In this document: one piece after another, positions 1-15,200 of the stretch
Layout: each line of letters starts with the position of its first letter
How positions within the stretch are numbered: the first letter of the stretch is position 1
Assembly (NCBI GenBank): GCA_037576195.1
Contig: CM075101.1
Location: forward strand, 29,636,001-29,700,000
Direction of reading: 5' to 3'
DNA length: 64,000 bases
Source: Phytoseiulus persimilis
Taxonomy: Eukaryota; Arthropoda; Arachnida; Mesostigmata; Phytoseiidae
Notes under the pieces: generated by a model
The model's database searches: none
Told to the model about the DNA's origin: nothing
What the model saw: the letters and a program-made list of their open reading frames with translations, nothing else
Program-made: the position numbers and the translations under genes

Positions 1-2470
1 CAATTCGGATCAAAGTGCCAAATATGCAACTTCTACTAGTTGCGCCGGGTTGCGCTCGTCACCATTGTTCGATCATTGGTCGTAGTTTTAGATTTCCGGT
101 GCAGATTTTTCGCAAAACCGGGTCTGTCTGACTCTTGTTCAACAAACCCTCGAAATGTATATCTAGATTGCGAACCTTTGACTTTCGGAGTAACTCGGCA
201 ACATGGCTCGTACTCCAACTGTTCGGCTCGACGTTGTGAAATCAATCGCGAGGGTTGAATAGGTCACGCACAAACGCGCAAAGTTACGTCAAATTCATTC
301 GATTCGACTTCTTATTCTTCTTTTCGCTCAGTTTCCTCCCATACGTTTTCTACGTTTCTCTTTCGATATGGTGTTCCGACTGTCTTCGTCGCAGGGACTC
401 TACCGTCTGGAGGACTCTACCGCTGGTTGAAATCGCTTCGATTTGTGTGTGTGTGTGTGTGTGTGTGTGATTGCCCATCGCTGGGAAGTACACCGAGAAA
501 ATCCCGGACAGCCGAGCAGGCAACCAGCTAGCCTGTTCTTTCGCCTTCTGATTCCGAATGAAGAAAAGATCTTCTTGCAACCTGTGATTTCCTCGTCAGA
601 TTCTCGACAAAACACATCCCGTTCTATAGAGTTGTCTCTTCGTAGTCCATTGTCAGGGTCCAGTTTTGCGTTAAGGATTCAATTTTCCTTCGTGTCCCAA
701 GATGTTCCAGTTGTATTTCTCAGCTAAGAGCTCTGAGCATTTTTCAGGCGAAGGAGTCCTTCACCGAGGTGTCAGGCTGACAGCTCCGAATTCCTCCCGA
801 ACGAGACAGAGAGCACTTTCGCTTCACGCAGCTGCATTGAAAGCATCCCTCATCAGATTTGCGGATTCAGGGCCTGATGAGGCCTGGTACAGACCAGAAA
901 TCGATAGGTCGAGCTTTCGAAGTATTGTCACGGTTGTCACGGGGCTCCAACGGGCGCAACCTCGTCCGCAGATGAGCGCAGCACGTTGATTCTCATGGAG
1001 AGATTTTCCATTCTGGATCCGATCAGATCGAAGGAGGGAGATCCGGATGCCTCCCCTACAATTGTGTAGAGAGTTCAGAGCGAGCCAGCGAGCGAGCGAT
1101 TATTAAAACAACCCGCGCGCTACGGATCCTACGAAACGGAGAAGCGTGAGCTCGAAAATTGATCGCTCTATGGCCTACGGACGGCGGCCACTTTCAAATG
1201 GCTTTGCTCTTTTTTCCTTCTTTTTCTCTGCCCTTCTCCATCGTTGAAGCAGAAGTGGTCTTCGTCTACTCCGTTGCCCGCTCGCTCGCCCGCCCAATTA
1301 CGAGATGCAGAGTCCCTCCATGGAGCCTGATGCTGCACGACGAGCGGTCCACATCAAAAGCCACTTGGGCCACGAAACGCGTGCTCTACATCGGCTCGTA
1401 CGCCCGACTTCTCTCCCTCCTAGCCGATTTGTTGGTGGTTTTGTTTATAGTCGGCGACAACGGTTGCTCATTGAGGATTCTTCGGGATTTCGGGGCGACT
1501 CATCCAGCCCGCTTTTCACAACGGCATGGCGGAGGAGATCACGTTTCGGCATCGCCTTGACAACGCAGAACTCTTGGCTTCTAGACACTTCTCCGACAAG
1601 GAACGGAACACTGTGCATCTAGGTCCCGTCTATTAAAAAGCGCAGTGCTTCCCGTGATTCTTCGAAGACCTGCAATGCAGGAACGAGAACAGCCGCGACA
1701 CACGATACCCGATCCTCCGCAATCGTTTATCAGCTGCCGCAGGCGAGTTCAATGCGTTTTGCAGAGAGATGCTCGTTGTATTATTTTATCTGGTCGTGAG
1801 AGGAACTGCCCATCCAGGGTCATGACTCGCGAACACCAGTGAGGGTGTATCAGAGAAGCAACATCGGACGGCACTGGGAAACGGGATGACTTGGATTGGA
1901 TGAATCAAGCCGCCAGCCAGCACCAAACCACCGACCGAAAATAAAATCAATGCCTATGCTATTACACGGTCAACAGCATCATCGAGAACGCCGTTCGTCT
2001 TCGCTTCGAACCTGTTCTTCTTTTTCCTCGATTCCTTCGTGCTTGATGAGCGAAATTGTCTGGATTGGTACGAAATACAAAGAAGTAAAAGAATTCTTGC
2101 GATATGCTTCTGGCGAAGACTCCGCGAATCGGGTAGGGAGCTCAGTGGAGTTCTTCTGCAGATCCTGTTGTCGTACTCCGGCTCTCGAACGAAGGAACAC
2201 TTGATTGCTCATCGAACAGAAATGTTCTCCAAAAACTTATCAATCACCCAATCTATCAGTGCGTGCCGGAGTCTACCAAACGGTTCGGGTATTCAATTAT
2301 GGTTGTGGTCGTAAAAAGTATCGGAAAGCGGTTTTAATTTGTGTGGCCCTGTGATCCGCCAAATTGATGTCATTCCGTTAACGGCGTCAGCTTTTCGAAT
2401 CACATAACACATGCAGTCGTGTGCTGAATTGTCTTCATTTCTCACCGCTGTTCATTCGATTTTCATCCCG
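1..2470. other. Gene-poor start of the window
   Basis: No supported gene. Contains the GT microsatellite at 444-469 and Arg/Ser-rich chance open frames. Confidence 0.4.
444..469. repeat. GT microsatellite
   Basis: An uninterrupted run of about thirteen GT units. Confidence 0.97.
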
Positions 2471-3200
2471 TCAATGGCTTTGTGTACGATCGTATGGAGC
2501 AGCAATTATTCGATGGAATCCGCGGTATTGTAGGTCTCCGACGGTCGTATATAAACCGCGTAAATGCTGATTGAATGGAGTGGCAAAACCGATTCACGTT
2601 TACACCGATTCATGTCTCTTCGAATTATTCGCCTAATTGGATCGTGTAAATCAAATGAACTTCTCCCACCTTGAAATATATTTGGTATTTGCGAGATTTG
2701 AATGGAAACAGGCTGGATGATATCATTCCACCAAACTTCAATTCCTGTCAGGATATCAACATGAGAGGTCCCACCAACGGTCGGGGGGTGATCACTCACC
2801 CTATGTTGCCACAAAAGTTCAGAATCTATCGGAACCGCCGAAGATGTTGAATCTGACATCGCGTTCTCCGACGACAACGAAACATTCATCTGAAAAATCA
2901 ACGAAATCTTACTACAACGCCCTGTCATGTATAACCCATATCCTCTCATCTTCATGAGCTCATCCTGCTTGAAGCTGTGTCAAGTTTCTCATGTCCCTGG
3001 ATTTTCTTGGTCGACAAAAGGCTGACTGGTGAGCGCGTACTGGAGCTCACGTGCGACGCAACATCGAGCCTGCTGATCTCGGAAGAGGGCGGGGAGTATG
3101 GAGCTGTTCCGAGCGTGTTATTTTTCGGTAATCCGAAGATTGTTCCAATTCTTGGCTTTTGATATCGGAAATTCGAGACATATTCTATAACACGTACCAT
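2471..3200 (-). CDS. Tentative four-exon gene, 136 aa, unknown product
   Basis: Exons from 5': 3200-3051 (50 codons from ATG), 2889-2800, 2744-2670 and 2566-2471 (to TGA). All introns are phase 0 with GT-AG ends, including GTGAGC, GTGAGT and GTGGGA donors and clean CAG acceptors. The product would be a small basic protein with no signal peptide or clear domain; the family is not recognised. A Ser/Pro-rich stretch (SPPSSEIS) is near the end of exon 1. The ATG follows a C13 tract on the opposite strand. Codon use looks fair, but there is no homology and no AATAAA close by, so chance cannot be excluded. Confidence 0.28.
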
Positions 3201-6200
3201 GCCCCCCCCCCCCCTCACCCCTTTCCAATGGAGAGAGATTCTCCAACAGACGAGCACCTTTCGGGAGTGTGAGAACATGAATGGGCGTTCCTTCACACCA
3301 TCGAAAGCCGCAATAGAATGGTACTCTCTGGTAGATGGGCATTTCTCGATGGATTGGAAATAGAAGAAGAAGCATTTCAAATGCGAGATTAGAGTATCCG
3401 TTTCGCAGTTACAACCGCGACGGCCCCCATCGTGCGACTCCTCTCTTACTTGTTGATAGTGTTTCTGTTGGAATTGTTACTGCCCGCCCTGCCTCTTAAT
3501 TGTCTTGTCTGCCCACTGGCAGAGACCCCTGAATGGAAGTCCGTGAGAATCCCCAGTATCAGTTCAAGAGCGACGCGTCAAATCATTCGTCGATGATCCC
3601 GTTTCCCCAACTCTTGGTACATCGGTAGCCAAAGCGCGAAATTCGGGAAAACTCCCCTTAACTCGAAGCTACTCGACAGCCTTCGTCGTCCCCTAGCGTC
3701 AGATCGTGGGAATCATGCCTCATATGGGATCATCTCCGTGGATATGTTCCGAAATCGAGAGGTTCGATTCCGGCGATCGGTGAAGTATCAGCAGAGGCAG
3801 GAGAGGGAACCCACAGAAAGGAATGAGAGATTCTTGAAAAAGTTAATACTATTCTGTCCGTCGACCGCCGATGCCAATCTTGTTTAATGATGATCACAAT
3901 TTAGATTAGGTCCTCGAAAACTGACTTCTCCAACAACGACGACGGCGACAGCAGCATCAGGAGGTTCTTCCGTCTACGACATAGGGCCCTGCTGGCTTGT
4001 ATTTTGCATAAGCTCAGCATGTTTCATGATCATCATCATCAAGTTCATCATGAGCTTCAACTTCGACAGCATCGTGGCTGCGTTCCACTTTCTCCTCACC
4101 ATATGCTGGCGAGGACTCCTCAAGCAGTGGATCCCATATGCTGTTATACAACAACAGACGAAAATTATCTGATCTTAGTATCTTGTTCAGCGACGATATG
4201 ATGTTGTCGTCGACGATCAGGAAGAATGAGCACAGAAAGAACCCGACAGAGACGATCGATTGAGCACACGTACTACTGATCCGGAAGATAAGAACGTGAA
4301 AGCACCCTTGGGTTGCTCCCGGTCGCTTTCACCCGGCAATCACTGTCAAACGGATCCGATTGAGTTCGTTAGCCAGCGTCGTCTCACTAGACACCTGACA
4401 AGTATCTCTGTGTCGTCAAATCGATCAAGGGTAAATATAGACCGGGATTCCGTCGGGACAAGACGCCGACTTTCACGTACGATTCCGTTACAAGCTCAGC
4501 TATCGTATGCTCGCATCGTTCGGGAACGCCCCCTGAACAAGGCTCATCGTAAGCTCTACGCGACGCTCCAACCGATCACAGGAACTGCTCAGTGAACCAG
4601 ATGACCACTCTCCTCCCAAGGCGAAGCAGGTTCCGGCGTTTTCGTCAAAATCCCTCGGTTTTTTTCTCAGCATTCGTCCCGCGCTCCTCGAACGTCACTG
4701 CACGCGATTCTTGTTCCGTCCCTCGCCCGGCGCCCTGTTTGAGGCCTCGCTGACAGGGTTCGCGAGAGTTGGATGCCGGAGGTCAGTCGGCCCAGGAGCA
4801 TATTCTCGCAAGCACTCAAGTGTGGTACAACGAAAACGGGACATGCTCTCGAATTCGCCATGTCAGGATATTACTCCGTTTCTCCCGTTGAAATTTCGGG
4901 CCAAAATCTCACTAGCCGAAAGAGCTGAGAAGTATCTTGTTTCTTTTCATGGAGATATTTCGATAATTCAACAAAATAGCTCGCCGTGAGGTTCCAGCCC
5001 TCTCTTGTGGCCTGCATGTGGTCTGACAACCGCGTTCCAGAGTAGCCTGGGACGCTCGACCCCTGTAGCTGTCGACGTGGTCCATTCATGAACTGGTTTT
5101 TCCGAATAGCCATCTGGGGGTAGCGAAGAGTAGTTGTTGGAGTCCCTGCTCGTTTGAAGGCTCGACTCTCCCTGCTTGCGGCTCGTTTCAGCGCTGAACA
5201 TATAGTTTGTACAACAGTTTGAAAAATCAACATTCAAAGTGAAAACGAGCCACCAGCGGGTTGCGCCGGACATCTCGAACCTGAGCTTGAAATATCGGAC
5301 GCAATAGAAATGTAAATATGGAAATCTGACCAATTTGACTTCCAAACACGCGGGGATCTCCTTTATCTTTGTGAAGCGCAGCGAATCCGGTGAGATGTAT
5401 CGGCCAACTGTACAGGCTCACCGAAGGTACGAGTTCGATTCGTCGCAGCCGCTTCCCTCTCGATCTTATTTTTGTTTGCTCATGAGTGGCTCATGAGTTT
5501 TTCCAGGCCATTGAGCTGATTTTTTCAATCATTTCGAAGATGGGCTCAACTTTAGGAATTGGCTTCGGTAGAACAATTGAGAATGGCAGAGGAAGACGGG
5601 ACCCGTCACGAAATGAGCAGCAGCCGATCTATAGCCTCAAATATACGCTAGACCAATCGGCTGACGAGGGAGATTGTGCGGGAAGCCCTTAGTTCACGAT
5701 ATCGTCAAATGACTGATCGCCGAATAACCTTCACAAATCCCCACCCTCGAGCGAAATTATTAATGGGGCTTGATTGATCTGGCTGGGGTATCCTTCTCCG
5801 CCCTCGTTTGAGGATAATTTTTCCGTACTCATGTCGAGCAGGCGCTCCGCTAGTTAATCATTGATTCTCCATAGGTTCTGCCTTGCATTCGGCGACGTTC
5901 AGATCCGTTGCCCCGATTCTGCGTTTGATCGGGGCGGAAAGAGATCAACTTGGGAACCTGGGAAGCGACGCTGGCGTGCTCTGAATGATTGTTCCTTTGA
6001 ATCATTCTCTCCCGAGGATCATATCCTATTTGATACTGAATCAGATTGCCAGTAACAGGGACGACCTCCGTCTGATGGAGAAGTGACCGACGAGCCACGG
6101 CACACAGTTCTGAGGATACCACCTTCTCCATCATGCGAGCAGAACCAACCGATTGAACGTCAGGCGGCTGCAAGACACCACGTCCTACTGTGCGACGACC

Positions 6201-9200
6201 TCAATGTCCTTCGGTAGCGGTTCTCAATCAGGCTTATCGTTTCCAGACTTTGGAATACTCATAGACTCCTTTCGATCATCCAGAGCGAACTCGAAAGCGC
6301 AGCATGTCGAAGCGGTTGGTTGATCTGAAGTGATACCGACGAGGCGCCACTGCTGGAAACCCCATACCATGGAACCAGAAGCAGAATGAAACGCTACCCA
6401 TCAAATTAATACATAATTACTCCAGCTATCCGTAGCTTTGGAAGCTTCCTGCTCGAACCTACGATGTGCTTTCGTAGTAGGTGTGCGTGTTTGTGTGTAT
6501 GTATGTGTGTATACATCACAAAAGCCGTATCGGTGTTCCGTTGCTGCAGGCGATGTACAACATTTTAATTAATAGTTCTTTCCGTTTTCGACATCACGCA
6601 CATCAGGTCGGCGCCGCCAAGACAGCCGAATGAGTCCTGTGCCCGCCGCGTTGGCACTTGGGCCCATTCCATCCTTTCGGATTGATTTCTCTTGCCCCCG
6701 CCAACAGATAAACGATAGCCAGTGTATTATATCATGATGATCCCGAGTTCTCGACGGCTGGGAACCGAACGGATATCGAGTTAAAATCACAATTCTCAGC
6801 AACGCCGTTGAAGACAGAGGACTCAGCGGATTCTTGGGTGAATTGCGTTTCATTGTCTAAACGGATCGCGCCTTGAACTTGGTTGCGAGGGTCCTTGAGC
6901 CCTGTTCTCGTCTGCCCGGTCGGCCCGCTCGTACGCCCGCTTGCTTGCCCGCTTGCTGGTCGAGCACTGGGTACCGTGTCGGGCCACTCATCACCCCAGC
7001 ATCGGAGGCGAACTTCGCCGCGAATAATCCGCACGCAGCCGAATCTCACAGAAAATCCAAGAAAAGATAACCTGTTGAAATTACAGTATCCGTTTGTTGT
7101 CCACAGGTATTGTTTTGGAATCGGTAATTGGAAACTCTGGGATTGTCTGCGACTGCCCAGCCGGAGAGGAGATATTCGGCATTTTCTGGAAGCTGATGAG
7201 ATTAGTGCTTCACTTCCTCCATATTATGGGCGAAACGTTCTCTCCGATTCCATCGCTCATCGTTGGACCGACCTCGCGAAGAATTGGCGATATTGATTTC
7301 ACGCTCACACCGGAGTTTGATGCTCTTCTCCGATCGCCCCTTCCAGGATGAAGTAATCGCGATCGGCGCTGCAACGTATTCCTGCACGATACGTGTCGCG
7401 GCGAGGGCTGAATCGATCTTCATTCCTTCATTCCCACTCCTCGTCAAAGGATCAAACTTGATGCTCGGAACTTTCGGTCGGTTCATAGCCGTTGATTTCG
7501 AACAAGTTCAGAAAAAAAGTTGATTGGGGCTTGATCTGGCGCCGAGAAGCTGAGGAGCAGAGACAAAGAAAACGCTATCAGATCGGCAACAACGGTCATC
7601 GTAAATTGCAGATGATGAGCATGATGACGCTTCGGATCCACCTGCTCAAAAACACGGGATTTAAACCGTCATTGAACAGTGAGGTCGAGCGTGTCCTCAA
7701 CGGGCTGTGGCTTGAACCCAGGCTCCGGCTTAGATTCGTTCTTCTGTCCGTGAACCTTCATGTGTGTCGTTGACTGTTTGTTTTTGGCCGTTTCGTAGTG
7801 CCGTTGGGTGTTTGCGACTCGATGCTTCCGGTCAAAGCTGAAGTGCTACCGTGTTTTGTGGATACGCATCATCTGTGTTTCCTCACTTTCGTTGGGTTGC
7901 GCGGTTTCGTGCAGAGCGCCCAAGCGCTGCATTCGATCCTGCAACGATATCCTGTCGCTCGGTTGATAATAATTCGTGTTCGGTTAATGCTCTTCGTTAT
8001 AGCTCAAGCAACTTGGTATGCTGCAGTTCCAAAAGCAGTATTTAACCCGTTTGTAAACTTCTCTGTATAGCTGTCCGTTAACATGAACCCGCTTCTAGGC
8101 GGTCATTGCAAGTTGTCAGTTTGGTCTCTCTACCCTCGGAGCAACGCGAATCACTCTCCATCTAAAGTCCGGGGGGTCTGGAGTTTTTACGTGATGCGAT
8201 TACTGAGCCCATCATGGCAGCATCGTACGCTCTCATCCTATCGACAGAGTTCATCGGAGAAGGGATCTCGCGGAAGGCTCATGATTTTTCCAAGCTCTCC
8301 GCTATGCTTAGGTGAAAAACTAGGAGGAGATCCACCGGAGGGCGATGCAACGGGGGCAGTGCAACGAAGTTAAGCCGAGTGAAACCCTAAGCTGAGCGTT
8401 GATGGGATCAGTCTTCTTCCATAGGCGCATTTTATCGCCAAATCATGAGCAACGTCCGACTTAAGCTGGTTTATTTCGCGTGTCCATGGCGATCCCCCTC
8501 TACGCTTCCCTCCAGATTCAAAGCACGTCGAACAGCGTGGTGATGAACAGGCAGCCACCCACCACGCACTCATCGCCCCATCTTGATCTTTGACCAAAGT
8601 AATACCTCCGGCGGATCGGGTGCCGAGCTTGTTTCTTCCATGTGATATTTTCGTTGCTGCCAAAGCTGATTATTCGCCCTGTAAATGTGACTCTACTCTT
8701 CATTGATACGCAAGTCCTTCACTAATTAAGGCAGCACTAGTCTAGCGGAGAGAGGCTTGCCGTCGGCTCAGGTGGTCGCGGGGCTAATTGATAAATCGCC
8801 GGCTCGCACGACTTCGCGGACGCTGATCGACTCGAAATGGGCAGTGAAGTTATCGCCTGTGCCAAACCTAACGTCAGGTCTCCGCCGATACCAGGCTTTA
8901 ACATCGCACATCTCATTGAAATTGTGTCTGCTCTGACGGTCCATTTTCTCCCAGGACTTTTCGAGCGGTTGGGGCAGGTACTCGCGAAGTGGTTGCATCC
9001 GTTGCTCTGAGGGCTCAAGTCTTTATCTGAGCCGCTCACGCAAACCGAAGTCTGGGAACGGCGCGGCGCCAACTGAAGAAGTCGGTGTGCCGATCTTCCT
9101 CGATGCCTGACTGCGCGAGCTCCAGCAGGTCTGCTGACAGGATCCTAGCCCGATTGCTCCAACCCCTACTCGATGAACAATCAACCCTTCAATGAGTCCA

Positions 9201-12200
9201 GGTGGCCGAAATTTCACCCAACGACACGATTTGTTCGAACCTACTGCCGTTTGACTCGGAGCGGCTCCTCTGGATCTTCACTGGCCGCCTTACTATAAGC
9301 GGACGCACACATACGGGGATTGTCGCGGCGTTGCCGAGTCGAGAAGACGACGGACGTCCCTCTGAGATTCTGAGCCGAGTACCAGCAAGGGTATCGCCAT
9401 GTTCTCCTTTCGCACGAATTCACTAAGACTGGGCGTATCCAAGACGGAAAACGCGCCAAATATTTCAGAAGTTTAATTCCGACGCTCTGCCTCGACGAGA
9501 GCTAGACAACTTCGGTTGGAAGCTGTTGGACTCGATTCCTTGGTGCGCATTGACACCTTTGGGGTCGTCTTCCATCTTAGAACCTGACATAGAAAACATA
9601 GAAACGACCCGTGAATCCGTTGAAGTCAGAGAAATTCCCGTGCGAGCGCCACCGAATCATCAATTTCGGTTCTCGAGTCATTCGACGTGCACATTGACTG
9701 GAAAAACATCGTTGCAATCGCGGAATTCAGTTTGGCGGACTGGTGATAAAATTTTCAAAACAAACTGATTAGTCTGTTGACGCATTTTGAGAGGTAAACG
9801 GCAAACGAATCAGCGTCGGTCTGCGTGTCGCCGCCAGCGACGATGAATGGCGCCGTATGAACACTCTGCGCCATCGATAATTTTTCTAACAAGTGTCATA
9901 CTCGTTGGCGCTTGGTGTTCTCACGTTCTGCCATCGTTCTCTCTTTTCCTGCTAGCTTGCTTGCCAATGGTTCGCCTTCTCGGTTTTCGTACGGAACAGC
10001 AGCGTCCAGAACGTTTCGAAACATTTTCACCTCTTTACGTCCTGCTGTGTGTTCCCCAATCAATATTATCAGAGACATTCTGTACTTCGTGTGACTGTGC
10101 GCGTGTGTTGGTATGTGTGTTCGTGCTTAAACCAACAGCGCCTTTCGAGTCCCGCACACCACGAGTTTGCTCGGTCGGTCTTGGCCTGACGTCGCGTCGG
10201 TCCGCTACAGCCTCAACTTATAGAAAGACTGCCGCGTTCTTCTAACAGCTTTCATCATCGAACTCTTCCTCGTCCTGACACGGAGAAGTCACCGCATATA
10301 TTAAACACGCCAACGCGGACAGCTCCAATATTGATCCAACGTCTTCCGAAGTGCTCGGGCGCACACGCGTACCCGCTGACAAAATCTGGTGAATAGAGGC
10401 TTCTCCGGTTGTTTGCGATCCAGGGAGCTTCCAGGGACGTTCGCTGAGAGAATGCGAACACGAGCAGCCCGAACGCGATCGGGATGGTTTCAACAAGGAG
10501 GAATCGGGCTCAGATTCAGAACCCGCCGCCAGCCAGCCAGCCGATTGGTGGTCCCTCGAGTACTTGATTGAATTTTTCGCCGACAGCCTTCCCCGTGCGC
10601 ATAATCGGATCCGACGATTTTTCGGATTTCTGCGTGCGGTCGAATAATTATCGTCGAGGAATCCGAAAAACGGGGTTCAAGTCAACGATCAAGCAACGCG
10701 ACATGAGCTCCTCCGTAGACTCGCGTGCCCATTCCGTGCTACCTGTACGACGCCGACTACTACGACGACGGGGGTTGAGGTTAGTGACATCGGCACGCGA
10801 CCTTTTTCCTTTTTTGATAATTGCTCGTTGGCTAAGATGACAGATCGGTGACGGCACTCCGCCAGTCGTCCGAGCAGCAAGCGATCCGGTGAGTCTGCCT
10901 GCCAGCTAAGTTATGACAGTTCATTGCTCACAAGACGCTCAACATCTGGCTCGGAATTGACAGCAGTTAAGGACCACTTCTGGCATCCTGCGCCGGAGCG
11001 TCCTGTGCTTCGCATCACGTGAACTCTCCGTGCGCCATCACGCAGCGGCGAGCGTACTCAGAACAAACATGACGTGTCATGGTCTTTTCGAGAAAATGCG
11101 TCCCCACGAAACTACAGCCTCATGGTTTACGATACTTGGCATAAAACCGCTTATGTCCGGCGAAGTCCCACCCGAGCCTGATAAGAAGAGCAGGCTGAAT
11201 ACCGAATTTCCGGGAGAAAGAAACACGCTGTCGTCGTTCCAGATCTTTCTTGAGTTCGAAGAGAGCGACCCTTAGAGACTTTTGAATTTGAAATGTCTGA
11301 AATGTGTTATTTGGCACGGATCTCTCGAACTGACCAATAACAATCATCCGTGTGTGTGTCAACGTTCAAGCTCCTAAAAATTTTACCCAATTTGTGGCTT
11401 CGAAGCCACGCGTTTCCCGTCCTCTGAGCTTCCGGGGCAGGACAGCGGGTCTTTCATGCTTGGGGGTCCCGAACCGTGAATTTTTGCAACGATGTCGTCT
11501 CAGATCTGCCGAATGACGAGCTTGGGTGAACTGTGACACGGCACTCCCACGAATTCCCCACAGGTGGGCTTGTAGCAAAGCCCGATGGTGGGCGGGGGGC
11601 CTTTCAAGAATGCCCCGAGTTCGTTATCGTAAGAATGTCCTCACATGGCGGAATCTGGTTCTACAGCGACGCTTCGGCCAGACTGGGTCGTTCAGGAAAT
11701 ATTCGACAGCACCTGATTCTCGGGGCGATTCTGTGCGACTGTCTCCACTCGATAACCGAGTTTGAGGGACTCCTTTGAAAATGTTTTGACATTCTTGAAC
11801 TGGTATGCTCTGCGAGATACGGGACAGCGTTCTCTTCACAACGCATAAACTGTTAACCGGGAAGGAAATATATTTGAGGCGATGTCAATGCTGCCCAACA
11901 ACAAAGGAGCTCGCTGTCTTGAGCATCTGGAATATCGACAACATTCGCTCGCTCTCGCGCTAGATCGATCTACGAATCGACGATCCCGATGCTGACTTCG
12001 TCGATCAGAGAGAACATAAAATGCTTCAAAAGAAAGTTATCGTTGAAGTCAATCGTTCAGGAGGAGGTCGGAACGCCCGCCCGCCCGCTCGACTGACTGC
12101 CTGTCTGTTCATCCGCGCGGTGCCCTATGACACCTCACGAAGCTCTTCTCTTTTCTGCTTTTCTCGATAGAAAATTTCCTCTCTCTCGTTTTTCCTCCGG

Positions 12201-15200
12201 GTCGGTCGATCGCTCGGTCGAGCTTTCTTTTCCGTTTTATTCTAACGCGATTTGGCTCATCACCGATCTTAATTCCGTTTCTGGCAGGTGATGCTTCATG
12301 CCAGAGGCGGGCTTTCATCTCTTCAGAACTTCACACTTCGCATCGAGCAACTGAGAAGATGAAGACGAGAATAAAGGAGGAGGAGAGCCACGTGATCGAA
12401 AACGAGCGAAGAAGCGGAGGCGAAGCGTTTGGAAGGTTTCGCTCGTGGCCTAAAAAACGGAGTGTCCAACGAAGTCCCTCAGGACCATTTCATGGGCAGT
12501 ATACCCGACTGAATCGAATAGACTCTGGCTTGCTCAAGGATCTCGCTCGTCTAGCTTACTCGCTCGGGGAGCTCATGAGCCAGAGAGGGCATCGCTGCGA
12601 AACAAGGAAGCGGGAAACGTCGAGCTCGGGAACGTCCAGCTGAGTTTCACGGACGAGGAGAGTCTCCTCGTCAATCGGAAATCGCTGAACAGATCCAACA
12701 GCAGGGTGTTGAATGAATGGCTTGCCGGTTAGGGGAACGGGCCCAGGAGGTTCCATGCTGTGCCTCGTTTGACAATTGTGGACTGCAAAGAGTCACCTTT
12801 GAGCGACATCTCCGCACTCATGACGGGCCATGGAAGGAATTCAGGCGGCGGTCGCCGGTGATAGCGCGCTCAGATTATTAAGCCGAATTAAAATCTAAGA
12901 GATGTTTCTGGCTGGGAATATTTCCCACAATTAGAACTTCTTCTGGCGGGGACAATGACGCGACAATTTAAACGAGTTCCACGCACAAAAAAGGGAGAGA
13001 TACAGAGCGAGGGCAGAACGCGTCGCTCACTTGATCTGATCACGGTGCACAGTCCTCTTCCCTAGGCTTTGCTGCAGTGCCGCCGCCGCTACTGTTGTTG
13101 TGCTCTGCAACACTTATGGACATTTTCTGCTCGTCTTTCTCTTCTTTCCTCCCAGTTGACGATGACGACAGAGCAGAAAGAAGATGAAGACCGCGTTCAG
13201 AGTGACTGGGCTGGGAACCACAATGACTGGACCGAAAAGTGTCGCGAGCTACGGGACGCGACTGTAGGAAAAGATTTCTTCGGCTCAAACAATGTTCCAT
13301 ACGAGATAGAGAACGAAAAAGAAAATTTTCTCGTCGACTTCTCGGTGAAAACTGGTTTGCGAGCGATTCGCAGTTTCCAGCGGAGTCCCACCGGAACCGG
13401 TTCTCTGGAAATTCGGACTCTGAGTTTCTTCAATCCCAGGAGCCCTATTCGTACGGCACCTATCGTCGAGAAACTGCGTTCTTCTCGAAGGCATGGGAGG
13501 AGTTTCGGAAGGCGGCGATCCGGAGTCGCTTATCGGACGACGTAAACCCGACGACGCAAACCCGACCGATGTGGGCAGTCGCTGCGGTTCCGAAGTAGAG
13601 CAGGGCGGATCCACGTTAAGTTGCCTGGAACCCGACGAGCGACTTGCGGGCAGGCGGAGGCCCCAGTCGGCGCATCGAGCATCGATGTAAGAAAGAAAAA
13701 CGGAGCAAGACCGAGCCCACTTCTAATCGTAATTATGTTCAGCTGACGCGAATCTGTCGGGCCTCGATGGAGAAAGAGCTCGGATCGTGGCTGAATCTGG
13801 CAGAAAATGGAAATGGCCCACCATGGACTGCTCGTCATTCTGGCTTCGTCACATCTCATCGGTTGATTGCGTGTGCAACCGATACTCCGAGGGCGCTTGG
13901 TCCCCGGGCGGACTGAATGGGCGGTCGTTTATCGATCTCAACGCTTAGAAAGGCCACAAAGGGGAAACGTAAACTGAAGAAAATTGATGATGTATCAGTG
14001 ACCCGGCTAAGCGCTTTTTCGGCGCATTGTTTCTCTCAGTGGTCGCCATACTGTGTGGCCGTTTCAGTTGTTCGTTGCGAACGTAGTGGCTTGCCGCAAG
14101 AAGACCTAATTGAAGTCCACCCTCACTGTCAGGCAGTCAGCCCGCTGATGATGATCGTGAGGCAGCAATGGACCCAACGGCCGATGGATAGAGCGAGCAG
14201 CTGCTTCCATTTCAGGTGTAGGTGTTGCCGCCGACTTTGGATTTAAGGTCACCGCTATGTTTCGTGCACTTGAGTCGGAGAAATCATCAACGACTCCACT
14301 GCAGCCACCACCGCCGTCGAGGGAGTGCTCCGACGAACAACTTTGGTGGAAGATTTTGCCGGGACTGTTTTCTATCTGACCCGAACTCTTGTGTGACCCA
14401 CGCTCTCTTCGAGCGGGTTTCTCGAGAGATCTGACTCGCATTGGAAGTTATTCGCGCCGGGGACCCGCGATCGAACCGTGAAGATATGAAACGAGGAAGC
14501 CCGGCACTTGATGGGAACCATCGGAACTCTGAGCGATTGCCCTTACGTCTTCGTCGGGCAGAACCACACTTCGGTACAAATTCGACCGCCCGTAAAAAAT
14601 AAGACTGAGTCATGGTTTCTACAGCACGGTCGTGATTCGAACCAGATTTATGGGTTTGAGAGTTTTTTTCTTGAATTTCCCACAAAGTCAGTGGTCCGCC
14701 GATGTCGCAATATTTCTTCACTCGAATGGGCTTTCGTGTACGACACTTTCCGCGGCTTCTCGCTATCGTTGCTGCTGTTTTGACAACGGCTCGTTGTATT
14801 GACGATGATCAGTGTTCTTAATGTGAGCTCGTGGCTGTCGGTCATCAAGACGTGTTGAACGACGGATACAAATTCGTGGATAACGCGAAACCAACGCAGC
14901 TAAATCCATGGTGGGTTGTGGCTTCATAAGCGGGCTTCATATCAGGACAATGAGCAGATCCCGAGATGGGAAAAAATGCTCAGTAGCGTTCATGACCTAG
15001 CAGAAATGGTGAAGGAGCGTCGAACCAGACGAGGACTCAATCGGATATGAAGAAATCAAAGCGACCCCATTGACTCTTGTATGTTACATGGGTCTGGGCA
15101 TCTGGTGCTGGTCGCGCTGGCGGTTGGAGTCTTCGTCTTCGTCGATGAGTCAATGCTTTCAGCAAAGAACTAGTCTGTCTTCACTCATTCAGACGCGCCA

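Noticed and set aside
3755-3785. GGTTCGATTCC-like T-arm considered as a tRNA
   Set aside because: No matching acceptor, D or anticodon stems could be folded around it.
13040-13614. Overlapping open frames on both strands around 13.0-13.6 kb
   Set aside because: Three frames are open over the same DNA, which indicates low local stop frequency and not one real gene. No conserved motif.
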